A DNA stretch of 64,000 nucleotides from assembly GCA_029931535.1 (NCBI GenBank), contig JAQPZY010001555.1:620001-684000 (forward strand), written 5' to 3'. The notes under the pieces are model-generated. The model did no database searches. It was not told the origin of the DNA and saw only the letters and a program-made list of their open reading frames with translations. This document shows, piece after piece, positions 1 to 13,500 of the stretch. How positions within the stretch are numbered: the first letter of the stretch is position 1; each line of letters opens with the position of its first letter. Both the position numbers and the translations under genes were made by a program. This DNA is from Margaritifera margaritifera. Lineage: Eukaryota; Mollusca; Bivalvia; Unionida; Margaritiferidae.

Positions 1-1040
1 AGTCATCTGTATACAAAAGTCCCATGTGTAAAATTTACATTTATCTGACAGTTTAGACACAGGATTAATAGTATTGGATTAACATTAACATGAACTGTAA
101 TGACATAAGCTCAGATAAACATAACATATGGATAAGTTTCTGATCAGGGATGGTCAACTAGTAGAAATCTGATGGACAACAAGACACCATCAAAAAAAGG
201 AAATAGTTCTATTATCTTTTATTTTCTGATCGCAAACCAATTAAGTAGGTGTGTTACCATGTGTGCCACTTTTCAATAGCAGAACTCATGGTGAGTTACA
301 GGTATTGTGTGCAGTTAGGACTGATTATATATATGACAAAAGTTGTTGAATAATTTTGATTACAGTAATCTTGGAGGCAATTGCAGTAATTTGCTGGACA
401 GCCGGAAAAATCAAAATCTGCTGGGCAACTGGAATTGGTACATTTGCTTACCCAAGAACAACCATAGAATTTCAACAAATTTCTACCCCATTATAAGCAC
501 TGTTCTGATTTTGGTACATTGAACTAGATTGGTGTGATTTAGAAACTTAGTTTTGGCCAACAACCCAGACAATAATTGTCTAGCTTCATAGTTTCATTTG
601 GTTTAATGAACCAGAACTAGTTCTATAGGTTTTGATAGTCATACATCCATCGGAAGGAATCCATCTAGAGAAGAAAATTAATGGGACTTTTGTGGGGCCG
701 ATGACCCATATGCCATAGGATGCAATGCAGTGTGACAAAGAAAACGATGAGCCATTTGTAAATTTAAGGGGCCATCAAGAAAATATGAAATGTGAAATGG
801 AACAAGCAACTCTTGTATATATAGTTTTTGGGGCAAAGCAAGGGGCCTATTTAGGCTTGGTGGTGGGTGGGGTGGGGTGGGGTGGGGGAATCATTAAAAA
901 ATTAATTAAGTATAGCTATAACTGTTATATATTTCTTTCAAATTGACAGTGGACCATCCCAGAAATTATTCTGCATCAAATGAATTGTCATCTCGCTCAT
1001 TCAGTGTCTTGGATATTTTCATTGCCTAAGTCTCACTGCT
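1..1040. other. Unassigned intronic or upstream DNA with a G-run tract
   Basis: No exon or known repeat was recognised. The only unusual item is a purine tract at about 860-888 with repeated GGGTGGGG runs on the + strand, which could form a G-quadruplex. Confidence 0.4.
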
Positions 1041-1054
1041 GACATTATTTTCTG

Positions 1055-1295
1055 ATCTGTCCTGTCCAGTCTATCTTATATTCATTTTGTTTTATATACA
1101 TTTTACAGAATAATATTTTAACCTTTTATAATTTTGTTTTATGGCACTTAATGTTTACATTTATTTGGAAGGGTTCATCCTAACTTTTGTGTGCAGTTCT
1201 TTATTTTTACATTTATAGAACTTTACTTTTAATTGGTGTCATATAGCCATTGTTGTGGTGAGGTGCCATTAGACATACATACATACATGCATACT
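1055..1295 (+). mobile_element. 3'-terminal relic of a non-LTR retrotransposon (same family as 22620-23690)
   Basis: The segment ends with a GTTGTGGTGAGGTGCCATTAG block and an ACATACATACATAC tail. The same order of blocks occurs at 23480-23690, directly downstream of an RNase H relic, and again near 11583-11745 and 58930-59215: TTTATATACATTTTACAGAA, then TTTACATTTATTTGGAAGG, then GTTGTG(C/G)TGAGGTGCC. It is therefore read as a 5'-truncated LINE 3' end. Confidence 0.65.
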
Positions 1296-1299
1296 GTTG

Positions 1300-1860
1300 T
1301 CTTTCAACCAAATTTAGCATGCAGCTTTATATGGATGAGACCTTAAATGAGTTTGATTTCCAGCATTCCATACCATCATTTATAGAAATTATGTCCCTTT
1401 ATTGCCTGTTCTCCAGACCTTGGTTTCAGCATGCAACTTTAATTGATAAGACCTTCAATAAGTTTTATATCTGGCATTCCACAGCATCATCTACAGGAGT
1501 TTTGGCCCCATTTGCCCATACTTCTGAATTTGGTTTCCACATCATTACTTTACCAATGATTGTTTGGTTTCAACCAAATTTGGCATGCAGCTTTATATTG
1601 ATAAGATCTTGAATAATTTTGAGTTTAAGCATTCTACAACATCATTTACTGGAGTTGTTGCCCCTTATTTACTCTCCTTCTAGCTTTGATTTCTGCAGTG
1701 TAAGTATTCTTAGGAATGTTGGGTCTAAACACCTTATATTGACACCTTGAATGAGTTGGATTTTGAGCATTCCATGTCATCACTTAGAGTAGTTATGGCC
1801 CCTGAATGAATATACTCATAACTTCTGATTTCCAGTACAGTGCCTCTTTTTAAAATCCAA
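1300..1860 (+). repeat. Diverged tandem repeat of about 130 bp
   Basis: Four or so degenerate units share blocks such as CAACCAAATTTGGCATGCAG, GATAAGA(C)CTTGAATGAGTT and CAT(C)ATTTACAGGAGTTNTGGCCCC. Similar units recur at 7630-8110. This type of repeat body resembles the TTAGCTC-family elements. No coding function is inferred from the short ORFs inside it. From 1860 to 2305 nothing further was recognised. Confidence 0.5.
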
Positions 1861-2305
1861 CCAAGCAAATTATATGGAGCAGAGGTCCTTTGTGATGCAT
1901 GTGTTGCTAATGGCTCCAGTTAAACTTTCTGTTTAGGACAGTTTCTCATACACCATTGGTCATGGGGTAATATTTGTGTGAATGCCTTTTGCTGTGTGCA
2001 CACCCTTGCACCAAAAGTAGGTCAATTTGACCTTTATTTTATTCTTTATTGCCATTGGTTAAGTTTTCAGTTTCGGTTATGTTCAGATGCATTGTTGGCT
2101 GTCATGGAACTTTGTGAATATATCTTGGTGTTTACAACACTTTCCTGTCAATAGTTGGTCTCTGTGACCTCTAATTCATGCTTCATTGACTGGTTAAACT
2201 TTGCTAAGCAGGGAATTCATCATAATAGATATTTTTAAAGGGTAGCAGAGCATTCATGTTCTGTAAACACAGTTCTGGTTTTTAAAGAAATCCTCTTCCT
2301 TGCAG

Positions 2306-2391
2306 CACAGCTCTTGATGTGGAAGAAGTAATTAGACAGAATGGAGCAGTGCCAGCAACAGTTGCAGCACTGAAGGGGAAAATTCATGTAG
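2306..2391 (+). CDS. Exon a: PsuG domain, residues 1-29
   Basis: The acceptor is TTCCTTGCAG. The first base completes a codon from an unseen upstream exon. The exon reads [18 protein letters not shown] and continues to KIHVG, the glycosidase segment corresponding to about residues 47-75 of bacterial PsuG. The donor is G|GTATGG, and the last base starts a Gly codon finished by the next exon. No upstream exon with the expected ESTI or HGMPYP motifs was seen in 1-2305. Confidence 0.9.
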
Positions 2392-5342
2392 GTATGGTGG
2401 ATTGTTAACATATAAACTTGATCCTGTAAATTGTAAAGTTTTTACGAGTATAAATGTTTTATCCCGAACATGCAATTCAATTTAGTACCCCCTCTCCACC
2501 CTTAAAAATTGAGGAGTGTGTGAACATTGTACAGTCTGTTTGCCATGAGCATAACAAAACCTGTAACATTCATTAACATTAACAAAGCTCAGTCCAGTCA
2601 TGTAAGTGCTTGACTTCTAGATCAACTGCCATATATATTCAGGCACTTACTAAGTGACTTTTTGAATTGAGTAATGAGATGTTTTCATTGATTATCTTGT
2701 TATAAAAGTGTTTTGCCAACTGCACTTGGCAAAGTTGTACAATGGCAGAAATCCCTGTTTTTGGTATTCATTGGTAATGTCTCTGTTATTAGATGCAGCT
2801 CTAATGCATGCAGTGTAGTGACATTATTAGAATACGTGATTGCTGTCACTCTGCTGATAATGAAGATAAACAACTGTAAGTTTTATATTTATTCATTAAA
2901 ATTTATTTATCACATGTTTTTGAAACATACTTTCCATGGACTTTTCATATATAATGTTCTCATATAAAAACTGCCCCCTCCTCTTAAAAATTGAAATCCC
3001 CCCTCCCCAACCAAAAATGATGGGAGGGAAATTCCCTTACTGGAAAATCACTGCTATACATTTTTTCAAGTTAGAGTGTATGTGAGACAACAAAATTTGA
3101 AGAAAAAAAATAATTAAGTGTGCTAGAATCATAATTGTTTTACAGTATTCATAATTCTCGAGAAAATATTGCACAAATTTTACTTATTCAAAAATGTCAC
3201 TTATATTATTACATCAGAAGTTGAATTATTTTCATGTTGTTATGTTTTTGTATTACATTTGTTACTTTCTATCCTTATAAATTTGTAATATGAATAAGCA
3301 AAAGAATAGAAGAGTGAGTATTGCATTTACATGACAATATTTCTGCATGTCATTCAGCGCTGTCTGTTGCAGGTTTATCAAGGACAGAGTTGGAAACTCT
3401 CGCTGACCCAGCAACTCCATCTATCAAAATATCCAGAAGAGATTTCCCTATTGTCCTAGCCCAGGTGAAAATGAATAAACCCATGAATTATCATATATAC
3501 TCACCTATAAGTTGAGTCCTACCGCAAACAACATAGAAATCTGATCTGCCATCGCATAATGCACCAGCAGATCAGGGTCTATGTTGTTTGTTCTACTGAT
3601 TACTCCTAACTGCATAGATCAAGATCTTCTGGCACATTATGAAAAGGCAGATCTGGGTCTGTGCACTTTGCATTTGGACTCGACTTATAAGCAAGTATTT
3701 ATGGTACCTGAATGTTTTGTAAATACCAGAAATATGTATTGATTGAAACACCTGTAATTTAAAAACAGCTGAGCCTGTTTATATAGAACCACCATTTGGT
3801 GTCCATTAAATCAGAATTTAATTAATTGTGAATAAATGCATGTATTATTAATAAATATGGATCTAAATTAGTACCTACCATATATACTCACTTAAAGTCG
3901 ACTCCAACTGCAAACTGCAGAGACCCAGATCTGTTGTCACATAATGCACTGTCAGATCTGGGTCTGTGCAATGGCAGATCAGGGTCTATGTTCCTTGCAG
4001 TTGGACTCGACTTATAAGCGAGTGAAGACATTAGTTACAACTGGAACTTGGTTAAATCTGAGTTTTGTTTTATGTTTCATTTTTTTGTCAGTTACCATAT
4101 GGCCAAAATATTTGGTTGGGCAGAGCTCTAGCGTATTTGTGTATTTTACACAAAAGATATCGATTGAAGATGCATAAGGAACATTTTAAATGCATTTGTA
4201 TTGCACAAAGCAATTTAATTTGAAGCAATTAGTCCAAAGTTGCCAGTGTATTGCTTCTGCTGTAAGTAGTGTTCATGTTTTATAAATTGCATTAAATTAA
4301 TGTAGATGATATTCTCGGGAATTTTTTTTAAAACACTTTGTTTTAGTTGGTTTTAAAGGCAATTTTAAACACATTATTGGATATATCATGCCAAACAAAA
4401 TGGGAGCTAAGTGATTTTCCCAAGGACACACTGAGCAACTACCCCGGGCTGGTCTGGGCATTATATAACCTGAGACCCTTTGAAGCTCTAGTAACTGAAA
4501 TAACATGGCTTCTGCTCTCTGGAGAAGTTCGAGATGTTCCATGCACATTTGAAATTATAGTCCTTAATCACTATCACTCGCATAGAACCATATAATTGAA
4601 GTAAGTTTGAATTGGGTTTGGTCACCAAGCCTTTGGACTCATTGTAAAAGCAACGAATAACTTATTGGTGTTTAAGACCTGGACTCTGTTATTACATGTA
4701 GTGTTTTGCATTGTTCACAAAATACCTCATAAAATAAAAAAATAAAAAAAACAATTTGTTCCAAGCCAGGTAGTAAAATACCCAATTTAATGGATTCTTA
4801 TCTTGAGATATGGTTGGATTTTTATTTTGACCTTATTGGCCAAAGAATCAGTTAGTTCCACGATTTAAGTCTGCCACAAAGAATACAATTTACCAAAAGA
4901 TAATAGTTTAAGGACAGATCCAATATATACATTGTGTCAATAATTCCATTTTAAATAATGGACAGATTTTGGCACTGCAGATGTAAAATACTATACTCTA
5001 TTTTATCATGTGACCACTGTGTTATTTACATTAAGATTTTTGATACCATAATCTTCATATATATATATAACACATGTAATAACACCTCATGATGGCATAT
5101 ATAACACATGTAATAACACCTCATGATGTCATATATAACACATGTAATAACACCTCATGATGTCATATATATATAACATGCAATTACACTCATAATGTCA
5201 TATATATAACACATGTAATAACACTTCATGATGTCATATATATATATAACACATGTAATAACACCTCATGATGTCATTTATAACACATGTAATAACACCT
5301 CATGATGTCATATATATAACACATGTAATAACACTCATGATG

Positions 5343-5399
<57 letters not shown>

Positions 5400-7453
5400 A
5401 CATGTAATAACACCTCATAATGTCATATATATAACACATGTAAAAACACCTCATAATGTCATAGATGATGTCAGAATGTAATGCAGAGGAAAGGCATAAT
5501 GACTGAGGTATTTGAAAGTCATTTCACTACACTACTCTGCAGTTTCGTCAAATAAAAGTAATGTTTTTCATCATGCAATAAATAGAATTCGAGGCTCACA
5601 AAATATAGAAATTATTCAATTCATTTCATAACTTTAATTTTTCAAATAAGCATGCATTTAGGATCCTCTGTTTTATTTGTCCTAAATTGGAATAGATATG
5701 TTAACTTTGAATTACCTTTCATTGACATTGCAATTGTGCAGATATGATTGAGGCTTTGTTGATTATAAAAGCTTTTATAGGGGCTGTGAAAATGTATACA
5801 GTATAGTTTTCAAAAGTACAGACATAAAAATTACAATCATCATTAAGACCTACCCCAGAAAAAAAAGTTTTGCCCAAGATTTTCTAATGGCCATCTTTAA
5901 ATAACACAATACCATAGATACTCTCCCAATCCGTAACTGTTTGTATTACTAGGAGATAAAAAACATAACACTAGAGTTATGTCCTTTAGACTCCAGAAAC
6001 AAAAATGTTTTACCCAGACTTGTCCTATGGCCATCTTTAAATAACAATAACATAGATAACTGTTCCAGTTTCTAACTGTTTGTGTTACTTAGAGATGAAA
6101 AGGATTGTCCTTTAGACTACTGAGTTTATAAGGTGCAATTTCTACAGGGTCTTACAGGAGGAACTACTGTCTCCGGAACCATGCTTGTTGCCCACAAAGT
6201 TGGGATCCCAGTCTTTGTGACAGGAGGGATAGGAGGTGTGCATCGTGGAGTTCAGAATAGTAAGTAGATTATGGTCAGTGGAGTACAGAAGGAAAATACA
6301 ACAAAAACGATTTGTGGAGGAAGTTTTGTCTAAATAGCATTGGTTTAACGTTGCAAGTTGTTTTGTTATATACAAAAGTTATGCTGGCTTTTTTGTGCAA
6401 AATTTTGCATCCTGTGTCTCGAGTTTGCATAACCATACACATACTATCAGTAACTAACACAGAGTATGATACTTTGGGCTGTTCCAGTAAAAAATACTTG
6501 GGAGTAATGGAAGGCACTTTCAACATGGAGTAGTCACCCACAGATGCAATTTAAAATATTTTATCATTTTCATATGAACTCTTTGATTAATCAGAGTACC
6601 CTGACATATATTTGTTAAAAAATGCCTCAGTACCATACATGTTTAAATGGAACAGCCCATAGCAAGTTTTAAATGCCTTGCCTCAGTACCATACATGTTT
6701 AAATGGAACAGCCCATAGCAAGTTTTAAATGCCTTGCCTCAGTACCATACATGTTTAAATGGAACAGCCCATAGCAAGTTTTAAATGCCTTGCCTCAGTA
6801 CCATACATGTTTAAATGGAACAGCCCATAGCAAGTTTTAACTTACTGCTGGTCAGAATTAGCATTTTCCAGTAATATTGGAGCAGATTTCTAAATCTTTT
6901 GCATTTAATTGAATTTTGACAGATTGGTTCCTCAGTCAGACAAAGCATAGGACATTCTGTATACATTGCAGAACGACACATTTCGTAGGGTTCAGTATAC
7001 GCATACCATTTTGTTTACATGAAATGGAGCACATAAAGTGGTGTTGTCTAGTCCTGTGCTGTACAGACTATAGATACTCGAACTAAATATAGCAGTAGTT
7101 ACATAACAGGTTTGGAATGTGACTAATACAGAGGCCAAAATCTGCATCTACACTGGCTACATGTACACTTTTCATGATAGGTGCACATGATCAGGACCAT
7201 GTGAACATTTTGGATATTAACAATGAAATAAGAACTGAAATATAATTTTGGCATTGGTCATTCGTAAACATTTCCCTCTTCATCGAGAATTATAGAGAAT
7301 TAGAATGAACAAAAAACTATGGCAAATTTGTATGAATCTTGCCATCTTGGTTCCAACCATTCCCTATGTTTTGCATCACACAGTCACAATTTATATAAGA
7401 TTTTGTTCTGCCCAGGATTCAGAATTTGCATAAATGTGACCTCTTAATATATT

Positions 7454-7515
<62 letters not shown>

Positions 7516-10500
7516 AAGAGAGAGAGAATGTATTTTATTGTGTTACAAATTTTTATTCCTGTGCACTAATTAGGCAAAGGAACATGGAAATATTTTTCTT
7601 CATTCATCTGTCCCATCAGTCAGTCTTGCCATCTGTCAATATACAAACTTTTGAATCCTCTAGCATTAACATTTTCTATTTGATTTCAACCAAATTTCCA
7701 TTGAATTTTCATCCCAACAATGTATGGGTAATTTGATGGTATTTATTATTATTATTTTCACTATATTTTACAGAGTTGTGGTCTTTGACTTGATATAGGC
7801 ATTCTTGTAGCTTCTGAACACTCAAGCATCCACATTTATTTATATATTTGAACCAAAATTACTATGAAGCTTCATATTAACAATGTCTCAGATGAGTTTG
7901 ATCAACATATTTTCCACTATTTTTCTGAGCTATGGCCCTTTATTGACTAAGGGCATCTTAATAGATTATGAATACTTGAGCATCCATATTTTTTATTTCA
8001 ATCAGATTTTCAGAAGGTGTCTCTTAACAAGATTTTTTGTGAATTCAATAGGAAGGAAGATTTTAACCTTATTTTACCAAGTTATTGTTGAATTTAGTAA
8101 GAAGAAATACTGTCCATATTTTAATTAGTTATGGCTCTTGATTGACTGTGTTCTTTCAGTTTCTGTTCAATCCATACTTCAGCCTTTTGGCAGCTTGGCA
8201 ACTTGTTTTAAGTTGTTAGCTCTGCTGGTCATACACCAGAAGAGTTTATGGGATGGCTTGTTGACCGTCATTGGTCGTGTGACATCCATCCTTATCTTAG
8301 CACAAGTTTGTTATCTCTACTCCTCCTAAACTACTTGGAGAAATGTCATGAAACTTTATGAACTCATTGATCCCAAGGACTAGCTGGTCCTAAATGAAAA
8401 TGGTGCCACTTGGACATCCAGTATGGCTGCCACAATGGCCATCTTGAAAATCTTGTTGTCAATACTCCTCCTGAATGGACGGTCATATTGACATGGGGTT
8501 TTCATTAAAAGACTTCAATGATGTCTAGTTAGTCCTAAATGAAAATTATGCTGATCTGATGTCCAATATGGCCTCCATCTTGTTATCGCTACTCCTTCTG
8601 AGTGGAAAGTCTTATTAAAATGGGGTTTTCACGAGAAGACTTCTTATGAAGTCTAGTTGGTCCTAAATGAAATTCATTCCAATTGGGTATCCAATATGGT
8701 CACCAGAAAGGCCATCTTGAAAATCTTTTTATCGCTACTCCACCTGATGGGATGGTCATATCAACATGGGGTTTTGACTAAAAAACTGATTATGCTGTCT
8801 AGTTGGTCAAAAAAAAAAGGGTGCCGATATGATGTCCAATATGCCCACCACAGCAGCCATCTTGAAAATCTTGTTATTTCTACTCCTAAACAGAGAGTCA
8901 TATTGACATGGGTTTTCACTAAAAGACCCCTTATGATGTCTAGTTGGTTCTAAAAGAAAATGGTTCTGCCCAGACATCCATTATGGCCACCACAGCAGCC
9001 ATCTTGAGAATCTTGTTATAGTCACTCCACCTGAATGGATGGACATATCAGCATTGGATTTTCACCAACAAACTTCTTGTGACGTCTTGTCGGTCTTAAA
9101 TGAAAATGGTGCTGATCTGATATCCAATATGGTCATGTTGAAAATCTTGTAAATCTTGTTATTGTTACTCCTCCTGAATGAACAGTCATACCAGCATGGG
9201 ATTTTCACCAAAAGACTTATTATAATGTCTAGTTTGTCTTAAACAAAAAATGTTCTGATCTTATATCCAATATGACCACAACATTAGCCATCTTGAAAAT
9301 CTTGTCAATGCTTCTAGATGAAAAGTCACCTCAACATTGGGTTTTCACAAGAAGACTTCTTGTGATGTCTTGTTGATACTAAATAAAGATGGTACCGATC
9401 TGACATCCAACATGGCCACCATAGCAGCCATCTTGAAAATCTTGTTATTGCTACTTCTCCTAAATGTAAAGTCATATCAACATGGGGATTACACCAGGAG
9501 ATTTCTTATGGTGTTTAGTTGGTCCTGAATAAAAATGGTGCTGATCTGACATCTATTATAAAATTCAATTGAAATATAATATCCAATTGAAAATCTTATC
9601 GCTACTTCTTCAGAATTGATGGTCATATTGACATAGGGTTTTCACCAAAAGACTTCTAATGATATCTGGTTGGTCCTAACTGAAAATGGTGCCCCACAGA
9701 CATCCAGTATGGCTGCCACATTGAACATATTGAAAGTCTTTTCACCTGAATGGATGGTGATAATAGCATTGGGTTTTCACCAAAAGTCTTTTGATGGTGT
9801 CTAGTTTGTCCTAAATGAAAATGGTGCTGATCTTACATCTAATATGGCAGCCACAGCGGCTAATTTGAAAATATTGTTACCGCATATTCTTGATTATAAG
9901 TTGACCCGAATATAAGTTGCTCTCCCCCTCCTCCCCCCTTTTTAGGGCTGCAAAAAGCCAATTTCTCTTTGACCCTCCTATAAGTCAGGGTGTATTTTGC
10001 AAGTCAGATCTGTCTGAAGGGGTGTCTTGTCGTCAGTGAGTCAGAATTGCACTTTGGAAAAATAAACAAGCTGAACTGGATAGATTGATAAAGACAAAAC
10101 CAGTGTAAAATATAACTATATTATTGAGTGGAAAATGTCACAAATAAATTGACAACTTACATGTTGTCCACCTTTATGTCATGAAATCCATAGAAATCCA
10201 TGATGCTTGGCACTTAAAATTCATTTATATGATAAATCCATGAATTCTATTATAGGTCACATACCGGTATAAAAATAGTAGCCCACAATTAACCAATTCA
10301 TAATATCCTGTAATATGTAAATTCCACAAATCTTACAAATAAACAATGAAAATGAAGTCCACATTTTTGTGATTCACAGTATCTTATAAATGTCACTATC
10401 TATTGTCATCTGGAAGAAAGCCCAAGAATTCATCCTCATTGTCTGAGTGACCAAATAAAGTTCTGAAATCTTCTATTGTCATCTAGTCATAAATATCGTC

Positions 10501-13500
10501 CAACTCCGATTCCTCATCTTTACTGTCATATGCAGCTGCTTATGTGGAGACTTAGCTTGGGCTCAGTAAGTGAGGCTTTGATAATACAGTCTGTGCAATC
10601 TATTAAAGGATGCAACTGAACAGGTGTCATTTGTGCAGCAAGATCACAGGGAGTTCAAATAACCATGCTCCGTTACTTGGCACTGAACAAGTATCAAACT
10701 TGCAGCTCAATCAAAGGGTTGTCACGTTTGTCACGTGAGAAAACAAAGAGGGTGCTGCCTTTACAAGCTAAGAATTATGGTCAAACATGCACAGAAAGTT
10801 GTAGAATTCTGCTTGGCACTGAACAAGTATTAAATTCACGGCTTGATCAAAAGGATTGTGAACTTGAAAACAAAGTGAGTGCTGCCATTACAAGCCAAGG
10901 GCTTATCGGCCCACTGGCAGATAACTTGGGTAATATCATTTGGTAATTAAGTCAGAGTTATGGAAAAGGAAAATACAAATTAAATCAAAAATTTTATTGC
11001 ATCTAACACAAACAGTGCTTATACAGCAAAACACAAAGTATAATACAAATACAGGTTATTCAGAGTTGCACAAAAATGGAAGCAATATACTTGCTAGTAA
11101 ACACCCACTGTAAACAATATTGATGGACACTTCACTTTGTGGTGGGTAATATATAACTTACTGGTAATATTTTCAAATTATTAAAATCCAAATAACTAGA
11201 TACAAGTATTGTGTAATGAATACCGTCTTGAAATGGATAAACATAGTGAAAACCGTATATGCATTTCTGAATGGGAATAGTGACATGAAAACATAAAAAT
11301 ATTTGATTTGACAGTATTTGTATGTACTGCAAACATCTTGAGTTTCCAACATTACCTCTTAGATTTATCAAATTTTTTGTATCGTGCATGACCCCATGCA
11401 TGAATCGAATTATCAGCCGAAAAACATTGACTTACAAGTGAGTATATACGGTACTCAAGAATATCAGAGATGGTTTGAACACTTAGAAGTCAAAAAGAAG
11501 AAATAGTCTTATCTTGAATTCCCTTAAAATTTTTCAGACAGTAGAGTGTCAGTTCCTTCAAGTTACTCTTGTTTTAGTGCCTTTTTTTCTTGTAGGACTA
11601 CATGTTTATGGTTTTTTTTAAAGGGTTTTATATTCCTAAAGTTATTGTGCACATTTTATCCTTACATTTTTAGAACTTGTAATCGGCACTCTATAGCCAG
11701 GATTGTGCTGATGTGCTGTTAGACCCTATATACATGCATATATATGTTATTTAAGAAGTTGGCACTAATTTAAAACTTGAGAAAAGTATATTCTAACTTT
11801 TTTTTAACTAGGAACAACTGACTATGGTTAAAAATTTAAAAAGACACCTTCCGTTTTTCTAAATGTTTTAAAATGTTAGGATATTTTCTTTATTTTGCAA
11901 AGAAAATTTGTAAATCCCCAGAGCAAAGAAAAAGATTTCAAACTTTTTAATGAGGAATGTCCACCAGGTTTAATTGCCATTTTTTTTCTCTTTCATCTTC
12001 CTTATTTTCAGCTTGGGATATCAGTGCAGACCTGACAGAGCTGGGGAGAACCCCTGTAACTGTGGTGTCATCTGGAGTCAAGTCTATCTTAGATATTGGA
12101 AAAACACTGGAGTACTTGGTAATGAGTCTACTTCACATTGCTTAGTTAATACCTGAAGGTAAATGGCCCTGGGTGGCCAAGTGGTCTAAGGTACTCATCT
12201 TTACAGATCACTCAGACATCTCACCTCTGTTCGTGTGAGTTCAAGTCTCGGCTCAGCCAGTATGGGTATGTGAGAATCCTTGCCAGTACTTCCTGTGGGT
12301 CGGTGGTTGTTCCCAGGTTCTTCCTCCACCAAAATATACTGGCCACAGTGTATAGCCTATCATGTGCTGAAAAATGGCTTTAAACCCCATAAAACCAAAC
12401 CTGAAGATAAAAAAGAATGATTAAACATATTTTAGGGATATGCCTGACATCATAGTGGTATCACATTAGCTCTGCATCTTCACAGTCATAAGTTCAATCC
12501 CTTGCTCCAGCATACTGTAAATTAACTATATATTGTGGGGTGCCAGTTTTCTTGGATTTCATGGTTGCTACAAACCATAAATTTAAAGACCTAATGAACA
12601 CTGATCTTTCTATGGAAACATAGGACTTCTTTCTGTGGAAACATAGGACTCCTTTCTGTGGAAACAATAAGGCACCTTCCCCCATCTGTGGATTTAAGTA
12701 CGGATGGAAAAAAAATGGCATTTTCCCCCAAACCCCAAAAATTGATACCCATGAAAAATAAATGATTTCACAGTATGCGGGTTTACTGGTTGCCTGTACA
12801 AGATCAGTCCATTCTTTTGAGTTCTGCAACTTCCTCCACTCCAAGGGTACTGTCATCCCATTACCAGGCTGTCCTATGTACTTATTACAGGAGTAAGAAC
12901 ATGTTATTAAATTGACCAAAAAATATATATGGTTTATAATTTTTTAAGGTTTAATTTTAGTTAAACCTGTCTTCAGCAGTCATCTCTAGTAAGTGAAAAA
13001 TAAAAGCTTATTAGGAGAGTTGAATCTAGGATGTGCGATTACCATAAAATTTAAAAATATGCGACAAAATTGCATGTTTTTCTTGTTATGCACAGATGTT
13101 TGGCACTGTCTGGAAAAAAATCAGTACACCTGCCAGTAATGTAATTATCATATGCTGAGTTTTGATTGGCTGTCTTACCTAAGACTGCCTCTTGCCACAG
13201 ACCTGCCACATGACAAAAAGGGGAAACACCCCAAACTTTATTCTCTTTCTGATTTTTTTTTGAGAGAGACGGTTCCAAAGAAAGGCCTGAAGGTGTTGAG
13301 GATGAACAACTGGAAAATTAGGAAAGTGAAGATATTTTTCAGTGTTTTATACTAGCCCATTATCGAGTTTGCTGGGCACATTTTCTGATGATTGATGGGC
13401 TCATGATTTACTATTCCATTTCTATAGGTTTGTGTTAAGATAATATACTTCATCTTCATGAGCTGTAAATGCCAAAAAGCCCTTTTAAATTGAATCAGTA

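Noticed and set aside
10665..10946. 93-codon ORF as transposase of the 1.6-kb TIR element
   Set aside because: It consists of internal direct repeats and is not open in the sister copy at 35105-37499.
12494..12919. 141-codon minus-strand ORF as a gene
   Set aside because: Its content is low complexity with duplicated short motifs, it has no recognisable domain, and it lies in an intron of the + strand gene.
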